Origin: JBMNUL01 sp050946255
GTDB lineage: Bacteria; Actinomycetota; Coriobacteriia; Coriobacteriales; CADBOM01
Direction: 5' to 3'
Assembly: GCA_050946255.1 (NCBI GenBank)
Contig: JBMNUL010000032.1
Coordinates: forward strand, 1-20,855
Length of the DNA stretch: 20,855 bases
Within the stretch, counting starts at the first letter, position 1; every line of letters begins with the position of its first letter. The translations under genes were made by a program, and so were the position numbers. This document shows positions 8,401-16,969 of this stretch, piece after piece. Below the pieces are notes generated by a model that worked only from the letters and a program-made list of their open reading frames with translations, was not told where the DNA came from and did not search any database.

Positions 8401-9147
8401 TTGCAGGATCAGTTGGCGAGCAGCTTCAACTTCGATGCCGATACCTTCGCGGATGCGATAACCGTGAACCTGACGCAAGAAGACCTGACGAGCCTGCTCG
8501 AGAACTACATGAACTCCGAAGACCTCAGCTATGACTCCAACATCGCCAAACTGGGGTATGCGGACCTCGATGACCCCGAGTCCATCAGCATCTACCCGGT
8601 GGACTTCCCGGCAAAGGAGCACGTGATAGAAATCATCGATGACTACAATACCAAGATGGAGCAGGCTGGCGATGAAGACTCGACGATTCAGTACAGCGAT
8701 ATCGTCGGCACGCTCATGAGCTCCATCACAGACATCGTCAACATGATAAGCATGGTGCTCATCGCCTTCGTGTCGATCTCCCTCGTCGTGTCCTCGATCA
8801 TGATCGGGATCATCACCTACATCTCGGTTCTGGAGCGCAAGAAGGAGATTGGAATCCTCCGCGCAATGGGAGCCTCCAAGAGAAACATCGCCAACGTCTT
8901 CAATGCCGAGACATTTATCATCGGCCTGATTTCAGGTGTGTTCGCGATCATCGTGGTGCTGATCGCCTCTGTTCCGGTGAACGCATTCGTGCTAGCCGGT
9001 TGGAACGTTCCCAACGTGATGACGCTGCCAGTTTATGAGGCGCTGATCTTGATTCTGATAAGCGTGCTCCTCACGCTTATTGCAGGTTTCATACCGGCTA
9101 TCAAGGCCAGCAGGCGAGACCCGGTGGAGGCACTTCGCGGAGAATGA
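5470..9147 (+). CDS. Single-chain ABC transporter: MacB-type ATPase fused to FtsX-type permease with large outside domain
   Basis: The 1225-residue protein starts with a complete LolD/MacB-class ATPase: Walker A GPSGSGKTT (38-46), signature LSGGQMQRVAIARA (142 on), Walker B IVLADEPTG (162 on) and switch His198. Residues ~220-375 are a Glu/Ala/Pro-rich linker. One membrane segment follows at ~399-420, then a ~665-residue region expected outside the cell (421-1085), then three more segments (about 1089-1117, 1142-1172, 1190-1210) ending in the FtsX-domain motif IKASRRDPVEALRGE. This topology fits MacB-like mechanotransmission or export (peptides, lipoproteins, toxic compounds) rather than a standard channel. 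The substrate cannot be read from the sequence. GTG 5470 follows AGGGG at 5460-5464; that site lies in the loop of a small CTGAA/TTCAG hairpin (5454-5470), which could hinder initiation. No separate membrane-fusion or regulator gene is adjacent. Confidence 0.88.
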   Translation: MIEVKDIRKSYKAGDFVQNALDGVSLNLRDNEFVAILGPSGSGKTTFLNILGGLDRADSGDIVINGISTKDYKDRDWDTYRNHRIGFVFQSYNLIPHQTVLSNVELALTLSGVSRADRKERATKALERVGLGDHINKNPSQLSGGQMQRVAIARALVNNPEIVLADEPTGALDTETGIQVMDILEEVAQDRLVVMVTHNPDLADRYASRIVRLSDGKIVSDSDPYIVTAAEVEAARAMEMSAAVAVPMAAAAGEASEPTVPSVEPEAESAEAGELGQDQTGFSRVDEGAAEPGEPGTEPAEQNAEVTEPAEPGAEVATEPAPTTSVKNGAEPAAGAAAAMAAEDAADKTAAFEPVGVSSSADKGPSSKSKAGKKYASMSFLTALALSFQNLMTKKGRTFLTAFAGSIGIIGIAAILALSNGVNNYITDTEEDALTNYPLTITKSSFDITSLMSPTTTENSSDAEADSGVDTSSTIPETTIMSDMFAEVKNNDLVKFKAYLESGESDIYDYVSAIQYSYGIVPQIFEDNVDENGVVQLNPSSVTSALSNDINTSSLTSSAVAGTSVFNEMLNNQEVLEEQMDVVEGRWPESYDEAVLVLNENGGLSDYTLYCLGVYDPDNMSNMVEEALNGEEVEVPETEQTLTYDDAMNLTFRVVPSAYMYDYSSSTGTWTDKSDDDEFMKDVVENGIQLKIVGIVMPDKTSSATALSEGVAYTPELTNKLIEMAGETEIVKEQVASPDVDVFTGETFEELQDSQGDDFDLTSIFSIDEDKLAQAFSFDTSGLDFSDLNFDTSSIDTGSIDPSSISVDSSTLSSIMDEDAIRSIMQNAPEFTMPDAGGDLTDDQIAAISQTAQEMSADFASWLVSEGKIVPGTDPDYGALFSEYLQTERGASYMNQISQELSANVADQVSSALEDYMTNEFAPYLTQAMQQLMIQAANVMVTEVAQQINSEMASMTDSLGSQLNSIISGELSSKMSSLQDQLASSFNFDADTFADAITVNLTQEDLTSLLENYMNSEDLSYDSNIAKLGYADLDDPESISIYPVDFPAKEHVIEIIDDYNTKMEQAGDEDSTIQYSDIVGTLMSSITDIVNMISMVLIAFVSISLVVSSIMIGIITYISVLERKKEIGILRAMGASKRNIANVFNAETFIIGLISGVFAIIVVLIASVPVNAFVLAGWNVPNVMTLPVYEALILILISVLLTLIAGFIPAIKASRRDPVEALRGE
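6361..6420 (+). repeat. Two 30-bp tandem repeats in the ABC transporter linker
   Basis: 6361-6390 and 6391-6420 match at 23 of 30 positions and encode EPAEQNAEVT and EPAEPGAEVA. They sit in the acidic Pro/Ala-rich linker between the ATPase and the first membrane segment, suggesting growth by slippage or duplication. Confidence 0.7.
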
Positions 9148-9271
9148 TTTTGCGCGCGAGCTGAGGGAGTGGGCTGCCCGTTTTCTCTCGCATTACAAGA
9201 CTCTCTGTTTTGGGTTCTTGAACTTCCTGAAACACCGGTGGCAATCGGCGATATATCACCGGCGGGCGGTG

Positions 9272-9294
9272 CATGTGCAACGGCTTTGCACGTG
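9272..9294 (+). other. Stem-loop downstream of the ABC transporter
   Basis: CATGTGCAA (9272-9280) pairs with TTGCACGTG (9286-9294), nine pairs including one G-U, around a 5-nt loop. A second, looser pair CCGGTG/CACCGG (9235-9240, 9257-9262) lies just upstream. There is no T-run, so it may stabilise the transporter mRNA 3' end or be a weak terminator. Confidence 0.45.
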
Positions 9295-9298
9295 GTGC

Positions 9299-9327
9299 TT
9301 CAAAATCTTTCCAAATTTTGTTATATT
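9299..9327 (+). promoter_or_regulatory. Promoter of the rimP-nusA-infB cluster
   Basis: TTCAAA (9299-9304) and TATATT (9322-9327) are 17 bp apart, and a TG lies one base before the -10 (9319-9320), making an extended -10. Predicted transcription start is near 9334, giving a ~124-nt leader before rimP that contains two terminator-like hairpins. Confidence 0.6.
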
Positions 9328-9371
9328 TTGGCTGTATTTGAGTTCGAAGGCGCGTATTTCCGCGCAACTTG

Positions 9372-9393
9372 GGCAGCTTGTGAGCTGCCTTTT
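9372..9393 (+). terminator. Terminator-like hairpin 1 in the rimP leader
   Basis: GGCAGCT (9372-9378) and AGCTGCC (9383-9389) form a perfect 7-bp stem with loop TGTG, followed by TTTT (9390-9393). It lies downstream of the predicted promoter and so inside the leader. Confidence 0.65.
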
Positions 9394-9414
9394 GTATAGG
9401 TTGGCTTCGGGAAA

Positions 9415-9437
9415 AGTGGGTTATGCCCGCTTTTTTT
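9415..9437 (+). terminator. Terminator-like hairpin 2 (possible attenuator) just before rimP
   Basis: AGTGGG (9415-9420) and CCCGCT (9426-9431) pair (one G-U) around a 5-nt loop and run into seven T's (9431-9437). The rimP ribosome-binding site starts only a few bases later, so transcripts from 9334 must read through this element. Confidence 0.75.
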
Positions 9438-9457
9438 ATTGAGAGGAGATGTGCTAG

Positions 9458-9925
9458 GTGAGGAGCAAGAAGGTCGAGGAGCTCATCGATGCCCTTGAAC
9501 CTGCCGCGACAGAGCATGGCTTCGAAATCGTGGATGCCGAGATTCTGGGCAAGGCCGGTTCACCGATACTCCGCATCTACATCGATTCCCTCGATGGAGA
9601 CATAGACCTTGACGTCATCTCCGAGGCACAGCAGGAGTGGCTCGAGCCGATGGTCGATTCCGTTGACCCAATCAACGGCGAGTACGTGCTCGAGGTCTCC
9701 TCGCCCGGAATCGACAGGCCCCTGCGCACGAGGGAGCACTTCGAACGCTTCATTGGCGAAGACGTGAGAATCGCCTGCGCCCCTGTGAACGGCAGGGGAA
9801 AGTTTTCCGGAGTCCTCATGGGGCTCGATGGCGACAACGTCATCGTCGAGTGCGACGGCACTCGATATTCAGTGCCCTTCGACTCCATCAAGAAGGCAAA
9901 CGTAATCGGAAAGATCGAATTTTAG
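9458..9925 (+). CDS. rimP: Ribosome maturation factor RimP
   Basis: RimP helps late 30S subunit assembly. The 155-residue protein shows the two-domain layout: an N-terminal alpha/beta domain with LRIYIDSLDGDIDLD, the linker motif YVLEVSSPGIDRPLRT (a hallmark of the family) and a C-terminal SH3-like barrel (about 90-155). The start is GTG 9458, preceded by GAGGAGA at 9443-9449; an ATG at 9449 runs straight into a stop. The TAG stop (9923-9925) overlaps the AGGAGGA ribosome-binding site of nusA (9924-9930), which suggests translational coupling. The rimP-nusA pairing is nearly universal. Confidence 0.95.
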   Translation: MRSKKVEELIDALEPAATEHGFEIVDAEILGKAGSPILRIYIDSLDGDIDLDVISEAQQEWLEPMVDSVDPINGEYVLEVSSPGIDRPLRTREHFERFIGEDVRIACAPVNGRGKFSGVLMGLDGDNVIVECDGTRYSVPFDSIKKANVIGKIEF

Positions 9926-9937
9926 GAGGAACGCGAA

Positions 9938-11140
<1,203 letters not shown>

Positions 11141-11200
11141 TATATTCTGGCATTGTGCAGGTTGCGATGCTAGAAAGGAAATGCGGCCGCGGGATTATCC

Positions 11201-11560
11201 GTGGGTCCGTTGAACGAAGAGGAAGCTGAGACAGGGATATTGGCCACGAACAGACCAAAGAAGAAACCGATGCGCACTTGCTGTGCGTGTGGCAGGCAAG
11301 ACGTCAAGGGGGAGCTTCTCCGCATCGTCAGGAGAAGCGATGGCATCGTCAAGCTGGACCCCAGCGGTCGTGAACCTGGCCGAGGGGCATACGTTTGCCC
11401 CGACGTCGCATGTCTTGAGAAGGCAATTGCACAGCACAGGTTGGAGAAGGCGCTGCGTATAACAGTGAGGCCGCAAGATTGTGATGGCCTGCGTCGCGAT
11501 TTCCTGGAGCACCTCGGTGCTGTCCCAGCAGGGGAAGGGGAGGAGAAAATAAATGGCTAA
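11201..11560 (+). CDS. ylxR: YlxR family (DUF448) RNA-binding protein
   Basis: A small basic protein of the YlxR/DUF448 family encoded between nusA and infB, as in many Gram-positive bacteria. The core reads KPMRTCCACGRQDVKGELLRIVRR, then DPSGREPGRGAYVCPDVACLEKAI, matching the family's R-x-C and G-R-G-A-Y motifs. Four cysteines (C-C-x-x-C and the later pair) are more than usual and might bind metal. The start is uncertain. GTG 11201 gives 119 aa but has no clear ribosome-binding site. TTG 11240 would give a start MATNRPKKKPMRTC that looks more family-like. ATG 11270 falls inside the conserved motif. The 3' end overlaps infB by 8 bp. The usual next gene, ylxQ (L7Ae family), is absent. Confidence 0.88.
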   Translation: MGPLNEEEAETGILATNRPKKKPMRTCCACGRQDVKGELLRIVRRSDGIVKLDPSGREPGRGAYVCPDVACLEKAIAQHRLEKALRITVRPQDCDGLRRDFLEHLGAVPAGEGEEKING

Positions 11561-14330
11561 GATGCGAGTACATGAGCTGGCGAAGGAATTTGGAGTGACC
11601 AGCAAGGAGATGCTGGAGAAGCTCAACGAGATGCACATTCCGGCCAAGAACCACTCCTCGACCCTCGAAGACGCATACGTGGACAAGATCCGCAAGAAGA
11701 TGGCCCCCATCCTCGAAGCCAAGAAGGCAGAGGAGGAGGCCAAGGCCGCCGCTGCAGCCGAAGAGGAGAGGAAGGCCGACGAGGCCAAGAAGGCTGCTGA
11801 AGAGAAAGCTGCCCGCGAGAAGGCCGAGGAGGAGAGCAAGGCTGCTGCCGAGGCAGAGCGCAAAAAGCGCGAGAAGGACAAGGCCGCACGCGATGCCGAG
11901 CTCGAAAAACGGAAGAAGGACAAGGCTGCCCGCGACGCCGAACTTGCGAGGCGCGAGAAGGAGAAGGCTGCCCGAGAGGCCTCCGAGTCGAAGGAGTCGG
12001 GTGACCAGAAGTCTGGAAAAGACCAGAAGAAAAAGAAGGTCCTCCGCGCCGACTCCGGCAAGAGCGACCTAGACGACCTGCTCTCCCGAATCGAGGCAGA
12101 GTCCAAGCGCTTGAGCCAGGAGAAATCCAAGAAGGCATCTCAGGCCAAGAAGGAAAAGGAGAAGGAGGCTTCCAAACAGGAGGTTGCAGCCGAACAGGCC
12201 AGCGCCATGAAGGCTCCCCGCTCCGAATCCAAGCCCAAGAAATCCAAGCAGGGCGGCAAGCAGAGGGCGCAGTACGATGACGAGCAACCCCAGAGAAAGG
12301 GCGGCAAGAAGGGCAACAAGAGAGCTCAGAGAATCCTGGAGGAGGAGCTGGATTCCCAGATTCAGGAGTCCGAGACCGACGACAGGTACAAGAAGATGGC
12401 CGACAAGGCCGAGAAGCTTCAGCGCCAGAAGATCATAGACGAGGCCAAGGCAATGGTAGACGCTGCCCAGAACGAGGGCCAGGGTCGCCGCAAGAAGCGC
12501 AAGGCCAAGCGAGAGGCTCAGGCAAAGAAGCGCATGGAGCAGGAGGCAATCGAGAAGGGAATCGACCCATCTCTCGTGCTCGACGACTCTGTCGTGCAGA
12601 TCACGACCGGCTCCACCGTTGCAGAAGTTGCCGATGCCCTTGGCGTGAACAGCTCCGAGATCATCAAGAAGCTCTTCCTGCTCGGCACGCCGCTGACCGT
12701 CACCCAGTCGATGAGCGATGACCTGATCGACCTCATCGCAGACGATTTGGGCCGCAAGGTCAGGATCGTCTCCCCAGAGGAGCGCTTCGAGATCGCCATT
12801 CACGATTCTGAGGAAGACCTCGAGCCGCGTCCGCCAGTGGTCACCGTTATGGGACATGTCGACCACGGCAAGACATCGCTGCTCGACACCATCAGGAAGA
12901 CCGGGGTCGCAGAGACCGAGGCCGGTGGTATCACCCAGGCGATCGGCGCTTCGGTGGTCAACATCAACGGTAGGCAGATCACCTTCATCGATACGCCAGG
13001 CCATGAAGCCTTCACCGCCATGCGCGCTCGCGGTGCGAAGATCACAGACGTCGTCGTGCTCGTGGTAGCCGCAGACGATGGCGTGATGCCGCAGACAATT
13101 GAGGCAATCAACCATGCAAAGGCTGCGGACGTGCCGATTGTGGTGGCAGTGAACAAGATCGACAAGCCGGGGGCAAATCCCGAGAAGGTGCGCCAGGAGC
13201 TCACCGAATACGGGATCATCCCCGAGGAATGGGGCGGCGAGAACATGTTCGTCGACGTCTCCGCCAAGAAGGGAATCAACATCGACGAGCTGCTCGAGAC
13301 CATCCTGCTGCAGGCGGATGTTCTGGAGCTCAAGGCCAATCCCAATGCGCTTGCCTCTGGATTCGTCATCGAGGCAAATCTCGACAAGGGAAGAGGCCCT
13401 GTGGCGACCGTCCTCGTGAACAGGGGAACGCTGAAGGTCGGCGACGCTCTGGTCGCTGGAACCGCATACGGCCGCGTCAGGGCCCTCATCAACCCCAAGG
13501 GTGAGCATGTGGATTCGGCCAGGCCCGCAGACCCAGTCGAGGTTTTGGGACTCAACAGCGTCCCTGCTGCAGGAGACGAGTTCAGAGTGTTCGACGACGA
13601 GCGCGATGCTCGAGACCTTGCTGAAGACAGGGCCCTGCGCGAGAGGCTGAAAGAGCAGCAGTCCAGGGTTCCCGTCACACTCGATGACTTCTTCAACAGG
13701 ATCGAGGAGGGCAAGATCCCGGAGCTCAACCTCGTCGTCAAGGCCGATACGCAGGGCTCTATCGAGGCCCTCAAAGATGCCTTTGCGAAGATGGACCAGT
13801 CGGAGGTTCACATCAACGTCATCCATTCCGCAGTTGGTGGAGTCACCGAGACGGATGTCATCCTCGCGGCTGCTTCCGATGCGATCATCATCGGGTTCGG
13901 AGTGCGCCCGCAGGCCAAGGCGAAACAGCTCGCCGAGAAGGAAAAGGTCGACATCCGCACCTACAGGATCATCTACAAGCTCATCGAGGACATCAATGCG
14001 GCTCGCGTTGGAATGCTCAAGCCCGACATCGTGGAGGTGGAGACCGCCACGCTCGAGGTGCGCGAGACGTTCAAGGTCCCGAAGGTCGGCACCATCGCCG
14101 GATGCCTCGTCACCGAGGGCGAGGTCAACGTCGACAACAAGATCAGGGTCGTGCGCGACGGAACGATTATCCACGAGGGCGATATCGCATCGCTCCGCAG
14201 GTTCAAGGACGATGCCGTGAGCGTCAAGGCCGGATTCGAGTGCGGCCTTGGCATCGCGGACTTCCAGGACATCCACGTGGGAGACGTTCTGGAGAGCTAC
14301 GAGTTGCGCGAGGTCGCTCGCGAGGCATAG
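11553..14330 (+). CDS. infB: Translation initiation factor IF-2
   Basis: IF2 is the GTPase that brings fMet-tRNA to the 30S subunit and promotes subunit joining. The 925-residue protein has a short IF2_N domain (MAKMRVHELAKEFGVTSKEM, 1-55), then a long Lys/Glu/Ala-rich linker (about 60-310). A second IF2_N-like domain follows at about 350-410, then the G domain with GHVDHGKT (434-441), DTPGH (480-484) and NKID (534-537). Domain II and the C-terminal fMet-tRNA-binding domain follow. ATG 11553 lies inside the end of ylxR and has GGGGAGGAG upstream, so coupling to ylxR is likely. The linker holds a 14-codon tandem repeat. Domain content and size are normal for an actinobacterial IF2. Confidence 0.97.
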   Translation: MAKMRVHELAKEFGVTSKEMLEKLNEMHIPAKNHSSTLEDAYVDKIRKKMAPILEAKKAEEEAKAAAAAEEERKADEAKKAAEEKAAREKAEEESKAAAEAERKKREKDKAARDAELEKRKKDKAARDAELARREKEKAAREASESKESGDQKSGKDQKKKKVLRADSGKSDLDDLLSRIEAESKRLSQEKSKKASQAKKEKEKEASKQEVAAEQASAMKAPRSESKPKKSKQGGKQRAQYDDEQPQRKGGKKGNKRAQRILEEELDSQIQESETDDRYKKMADKAEKLQRQKIIDEAKAMVDAAQNEGQGRRKKRKAKREAQAKKRMEQEAIEKGIDPSLVLDDSVVQITTGSTVAEVADALGVNSSEIIKKLFLLGTPLTVTQSMSDDLIDLIADDLGRKVRIVSPEERFEIAIHDSEEDLEPRPPVVTVMGHVDHGKTSLLDTIRKTGVAETEAGGITQAIGASVVNINGRQITFIDTPGHEAFTAMRARGAKITDVVVLVVAADDGVMPQTIEAINHAKAADVPIVVAVNKIDKPGANPEKVRQELTEYGIIPEEWGGENMFVDVSAKKGINIDELLETILLQADVLELKANPNALASGFVIEANLDKGRGPVATVLVNRGTLKVGDALVAGTAYGRVRALINPKGEHVDSARPADPVEVLGLNSVPAAGDEFRVFDDERDARDLAEDRALRERLKEQQSRVPVTLDDFFNRIEEGKIPELNLVVKADTQGSIEALKDAFAKMDQSEVHINVIHSAVGGVTETDVILAAASDAIIIGFGVRPQAKAKQLAEKEKVDIRTYRIIYKLIEDINAARVGMLKPDIVEVETATLEVRETFKVPKVGTIAGCLVTEGEVNVDNKIRVVRDGTIIHEGDIASLRRFKDDAVSVKAGFECGLGIADFQDIHVGDVLESYELREVAREA
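11871..11990 (+). repeat. Three 42-bp tandem repeats in the infB linker
   Basis: Units start near 11871, 11913 and 11955. They encode variants of E/K-K-D-K-A-A-R-D-A-E-L-x-x-R (the third is EKEKAAREASES). This is a 14-residue helical repeat in the charged IF2 linker. Confidence 0.7.
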
Positions 14331-14342
14331 ACATTGCAGAGG

Positions 14343-14395
14343 CATTCGATGGCCCGCCTTCTCCATTCAGTTGTTTCGGGGAGGCGGGCCGAATG
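14343..14395 (+). terminator. Large stem-loop between infB and rbfA
   Basis: GGCCCGCCTTCTCC (14351-14364) pairs with GGGGAGGCGGGCC (14378-14390), 13 pairs with one bulged T and one G-U. Beyond a 3-nt bulge, CATTC (14343-14347) pairs with GAATG (14391-14395). The stem is very stable but no T-run follows, so it may be a partial terminator, an RNA-processing site or a mRNA-stabilising hairpin that separates infB from rbfA. Confidence 0.6.
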
Positions 14396-14475
14396 GTGTT
14401 TCGCCGGTTGGGTTTCAGTTCAATGAGATCCTTTAGTGAGAATCCCGCCGAGCGATTCACCGCCAGGAGGACAGG

Positions 14476-14883
14476 ATGAAACAGACTCCAGCATCACGCA
14501 AGAGCAACCAGATAATCAAGGACAAGATCGCCACGATCATCCTCACCCAGTGCGCAGACCCTCGGCTCGACATGATAACGGTCACCGACGCCAAGGTCTC
14601 AAACGACCGCTCCGTCTGCAACATATACGTGTCAACCGAGCCGGACCGCTACGACGAGGTCAGGTCCGGGCTGGCCGCGGCGAACGGGAGAATCAGGTCT
14701 ATTCTCGGCAAGACGCTGGGATGGAGGGTCACGCCCGAGCTAAGGTTCATGATCGACGAGACGGTCGACCAGGCAGAGCGCATCGAGAAAGCCCTCTTGG
14801 ACGTACCCGCAACCATGAGCATCCCGAAGGATGAGGATGGGAACCCGATTCCCGTGGAGGGACAGGAAGCGCCGGAGAACTGA
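14476..14883 (+). CDS. rbfA: 30S ribosome-binding factor A (RbfA)
   Basis: RbfA binds the 30S precursor near the 16S rRNA 5' helix and is needed for final maturation, notably in the cold. The 135-residue product has the KH-like fold with the family motifs DPRLDMITVTDAKVSNDRS, CNIYVST, and GWRVTPELRFMIDE. The C-terminal ~25 residues are a polar, acidic tail. ATG 14476 follows AGGAGG (14465-14470) at 5-nt spacing. The 73-bp gap to the next gene contains CCGGG/CCCGG (14885-14889, 14903-14907), a modest stem. Confidence 0.95.
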   Translation: MKQTPASRKSNQIIKDKIATIILTQCADPRLDMITVTDAKVSNDRSVCNIYVSTEPDRYDEVRSGLAAANGRIRSILGKTLGWRVTPELRFMIDETVDQAERIEKALLDVPATMSIPKDEDGNPIPVEGQEAPEN

Positions 14884-14956
14884 ACCGGGAAATGTCGGAT
14901 TGCCCGGAAACGAGGAGACGTTCCGGTGCCAAATGAGAATTAGGCAGGAGAGTGGA

Positions 14957-15961
14957 ATGCAGAACTCCACATTTGAAGAGATGGTCGAATACATAAAAGA
15001 TGAGCAGAGCTTCGCGGTATGCGGACATGTCAATCCCGACGGCGATTGCATTGGGTCCGTGCTCGCCATGACATGTGCTCTCAGGCAGGCTGGAAAGAAT
15101 GCTGTTCCTCTGCTCGCCAACTCGTCACCTGTTCCTGCCAAATACGGCTTCTTGGATGGTTCCGAGGATTTCATGCATGCCTCCCATTACAAAGAGGACC
15201 CCGATGTGTTCATCTCAGTGGACACCCCTTTCGGAGACAGGATGGGGGAGGGCCTCGAGGTCATGGGACGCGCGAAGAAGGTCGTGCAGATTGACCATCA
15301 TCCTGGAGATGGCGTAGACAGGGGACTCTTCCACATCGACACATCTTCGGCTTCTGCCTCTATGCTCGTATGGGAGTTCGCGGTGGCGCTGCTCGGGACC
15401 CCTGATGTGAACATAGCCACTGCTTGTTACACCGGTCTTCTTACGGATACCGGCAGGTTCCAGTTCCAAAACACCGATGCCAGGGCCCTCAACTGCGCGA
15501 GCCAGTTGGTAAGCGCTGGTACCGACCCGGCATTAGTTGCGACGGAGGTCTACGAGATGAGACCGCTGCCCTCGCTTCAGCTGGAGGGCAGGCTGATCTC
15601 GAGAATCGAATTCACATCTGGTGGGAGAATCGCCTGGTCTTGGGTCGAGGATGCCGACTACGTGGAGCTTGGCGCCAAGAAAGAAGATACCGAAGGGCTC
15701 GTCGACGTCGTCCGTTCCGTCGAGGGAATAGACATCGCCGTTCTGGTTCGAGGCCGTTCCAACAGCGTGCGCTGCAGCATCAGGGCAAAGCGCGATCTGG
15801 ATGTCAGCGTCATAGCCTCCAAGTTCGGTGGCGGTGGTCATAAGGCTGCCTCGGGATTCACGGTTCCCGGCACTCTCGACAAGGTCAGGGACGAACTGGT
15901 CGACACCTTCGAGAGAATCGACAAGCTCATCGTCGACGGAAACTATCCGGAGGGCCTCTAA
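14957..15961 (+). CDS. nrnA: DHH/DHHA1 phosphoesterase, NrnA-like (oligoribonuclease / pAp phosphatase)
   Basis: NrnA-type enzymes degrade 2-5-nt RNA and remove the 3' phosphate of pAp. The 334-residue product has the metal-binding motif GHVNPDGDCIGS (about 23-34), DHH at 113-115, and the C-terminal DHHA1 motif GGGGHKAASGF (291 on), all in order. The frame is open from 14831, inside rbfA, but I choose ATG 14957 because AGGAG lies at 14946-14950 and family similarity begins there. It sits between rbfA and truB, the usual place in Gram-positive bacteria, and truB starts 2 bp after its stop. Confidence 0.93.
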   Translation: MQNSTFEEMVEYIKDEQSFAVCGHVNPDGDCIGSVLAMTCALRQAGKNAVPLLANSSPVPAKYGFLDGSEDFMHASHYKEDPDVFISVDTPFGDRMGEGLEVMGRAKKVVQIDHHPGDGVDRGLFHIDTSSASASMLVWEFAVALLGTPDVNIATACYTGLLTDTGRFQFQNTDARALNCASQLVSAGTDPALVATEVYEMRPLPSLQLEGRLISRIEFTSGGRIAWSWVEDADYVELGAKKEDTEGLVDVVRSVEGIDIAVLVRGRSNSVRCSIRAKRDLDVSVIASKFGGGGHKAASGFTVPGTLDKVRDELVDTFERIDKLIVDGNYPEGL

Positions 15962-15963
15962 CC

Positions 15964-16944
15964 TTGAAGCGTGGGCAGACCGACATCTGCGCGCTGGTGG
16001 CAATCGACAAACCGGGCGAGATGACATCTCATGATGTCGTCAACATCGTCAGGCGCGCGACTGGCGAGAGGCGAGTCGGTCATGCCGGAACGCTCGATCC
16101 GTTTGCCACAGGGGTCCTGATCGTTGGAATCGGTCCCGCCACCAGGCTCTGCAGCCTGATTGCCGGTAAGCCGAAGTCCTATTCTGCTCGAATCGTTTTC
16201 GGAAGTTCCACCACCACTGATGACCGGTGCGGTGACGTGCTCATGACAGGTGTTGTTCCAGACCGGGTCCTAGATAGAGAGTATGCCCAGAGCGTGCTGG
16301 AAAGCTTCACCGGCACATTCCCCCAGATGCCGCCGCAGTACAGCGCGAAGAAGATAGACGGTAGGAAATCCTACGAACTGGCCAGGAGGGGGAGCTCCGC
16401 CGACCTGAAACCCGTGGATGTGACGGTTTACAGCTCCAGTCTCCACGAAATAAAAGAGGAAGGGCCAACTGTTTTCTGGGATGTCGACTTCACCGTCTCC
16501 AAGGGGACATACATCAGGTCTCTTGCGAGAGACATCGGGGAGAGGTGCGGCTGCTTCGCACATCTTGGGGAGCTTCGCCGCACGAGCGCCTGTGGGGTCC
16601 CGGTAGAGAATTGCATTTCGCTGAGTGACTTTGAGAGCGGCTTCAGTCGCGATATGCTGAAAGAAATATGCCTGAACCCTGTGGAGCTTCTTGGGATACC
16701 ATGCGTGGAGGTAGACGCAGAAGTGATGCAAAAGGTCTCGAACGGAGCTCCATTGGAACTTGAAGGCGAACACGATTCCAAGGCAGCTGGAGATGCGTTG
16801 GGAGACGTGTTTGGCATCGTCCATAAAGGGAAGCTCATGGCTTTGTATACGCGTGTTTTGGACAACGGAAACCAGGCAGACGATGGCAAAACTGTACTCA
16901 AGAGCAGGGTTGTTTTCCCAGATGGTGTCTGGGGAGTCAGATAA
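15964..16944 (+). CDS. truB: tRNA pseudouridine(55) synthase TruB
   Basis: TruB converts U55 of the tRNA T-loop to pseudouridine and acts as a tRNA chaperone. The 326-residue protein has IDKPGEMTSHDVVN near the start and the catalytic motif GHAGTLDPFATGVL with nucleophile Asp45. Further on come QMPPQYSAKKIDGRKSYELARRG, KGTYIRSLARDIGE and HLGELRRTSACG. A C-terminal PUA-like segment (about 240-326) is present. The start is TTG 15964, two bases after the nrnA stop, with GGAGG at 15949-15953; the short spacing suggests coupling. Other in-frame starts would lose the conserved N-terminus. Confidence 0.95.
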   Translation: MKRGQTDICALVAIDKPGEMTSHDVVNIVRRATGERRVGHAGTLDPFATGVLIVGIGPATRLCSLIAGKPKSYSARIVFGSSTTTDDRCGDVLMTGVVPDRVLDREYAQSVLESFTGTFPQMPPQYSAKKIDGRKSYELARRGSSADLKPVDVTVYSSSLHEIKEEGPTVFWDVDFTVSKGTYIRSLARDIGERCGCFAHLGELRRTSACGVPVENCISLSDFESGFSRDMLKEICLNPVELLGIPCVEVDAEVMQKVSNGAPLELEGEHDSKAAGDALGDVFGIVHKGKLMALYTRVLDNGNQADDGKTVLKSRVVFPDGVWGVR

Positions 16945-16969
16945 CCTTCACGAATGAAAGGATGCCGGA

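Noticed and set aside
12069..14366. A 765-codon open frame on the minus strand opposite infB (and a 362-codon one at 9869-10957 opposite nusA)
   Set aside because: Such frames arise from codon bias (GAC/GAG/GTC/CTC) in the true genes. The products are long Leu/Val/Asp/His runs without known motifs, and the + strand genes are unmistakable.
14831..14956. N-terminal extension of NrnA overlapping rbfA
   Set aside because: The added Arg-rich residues are an alternate frame of the rbfA tail; ATG 14957 has AGGAG at proper spacing and starts the conserved region.
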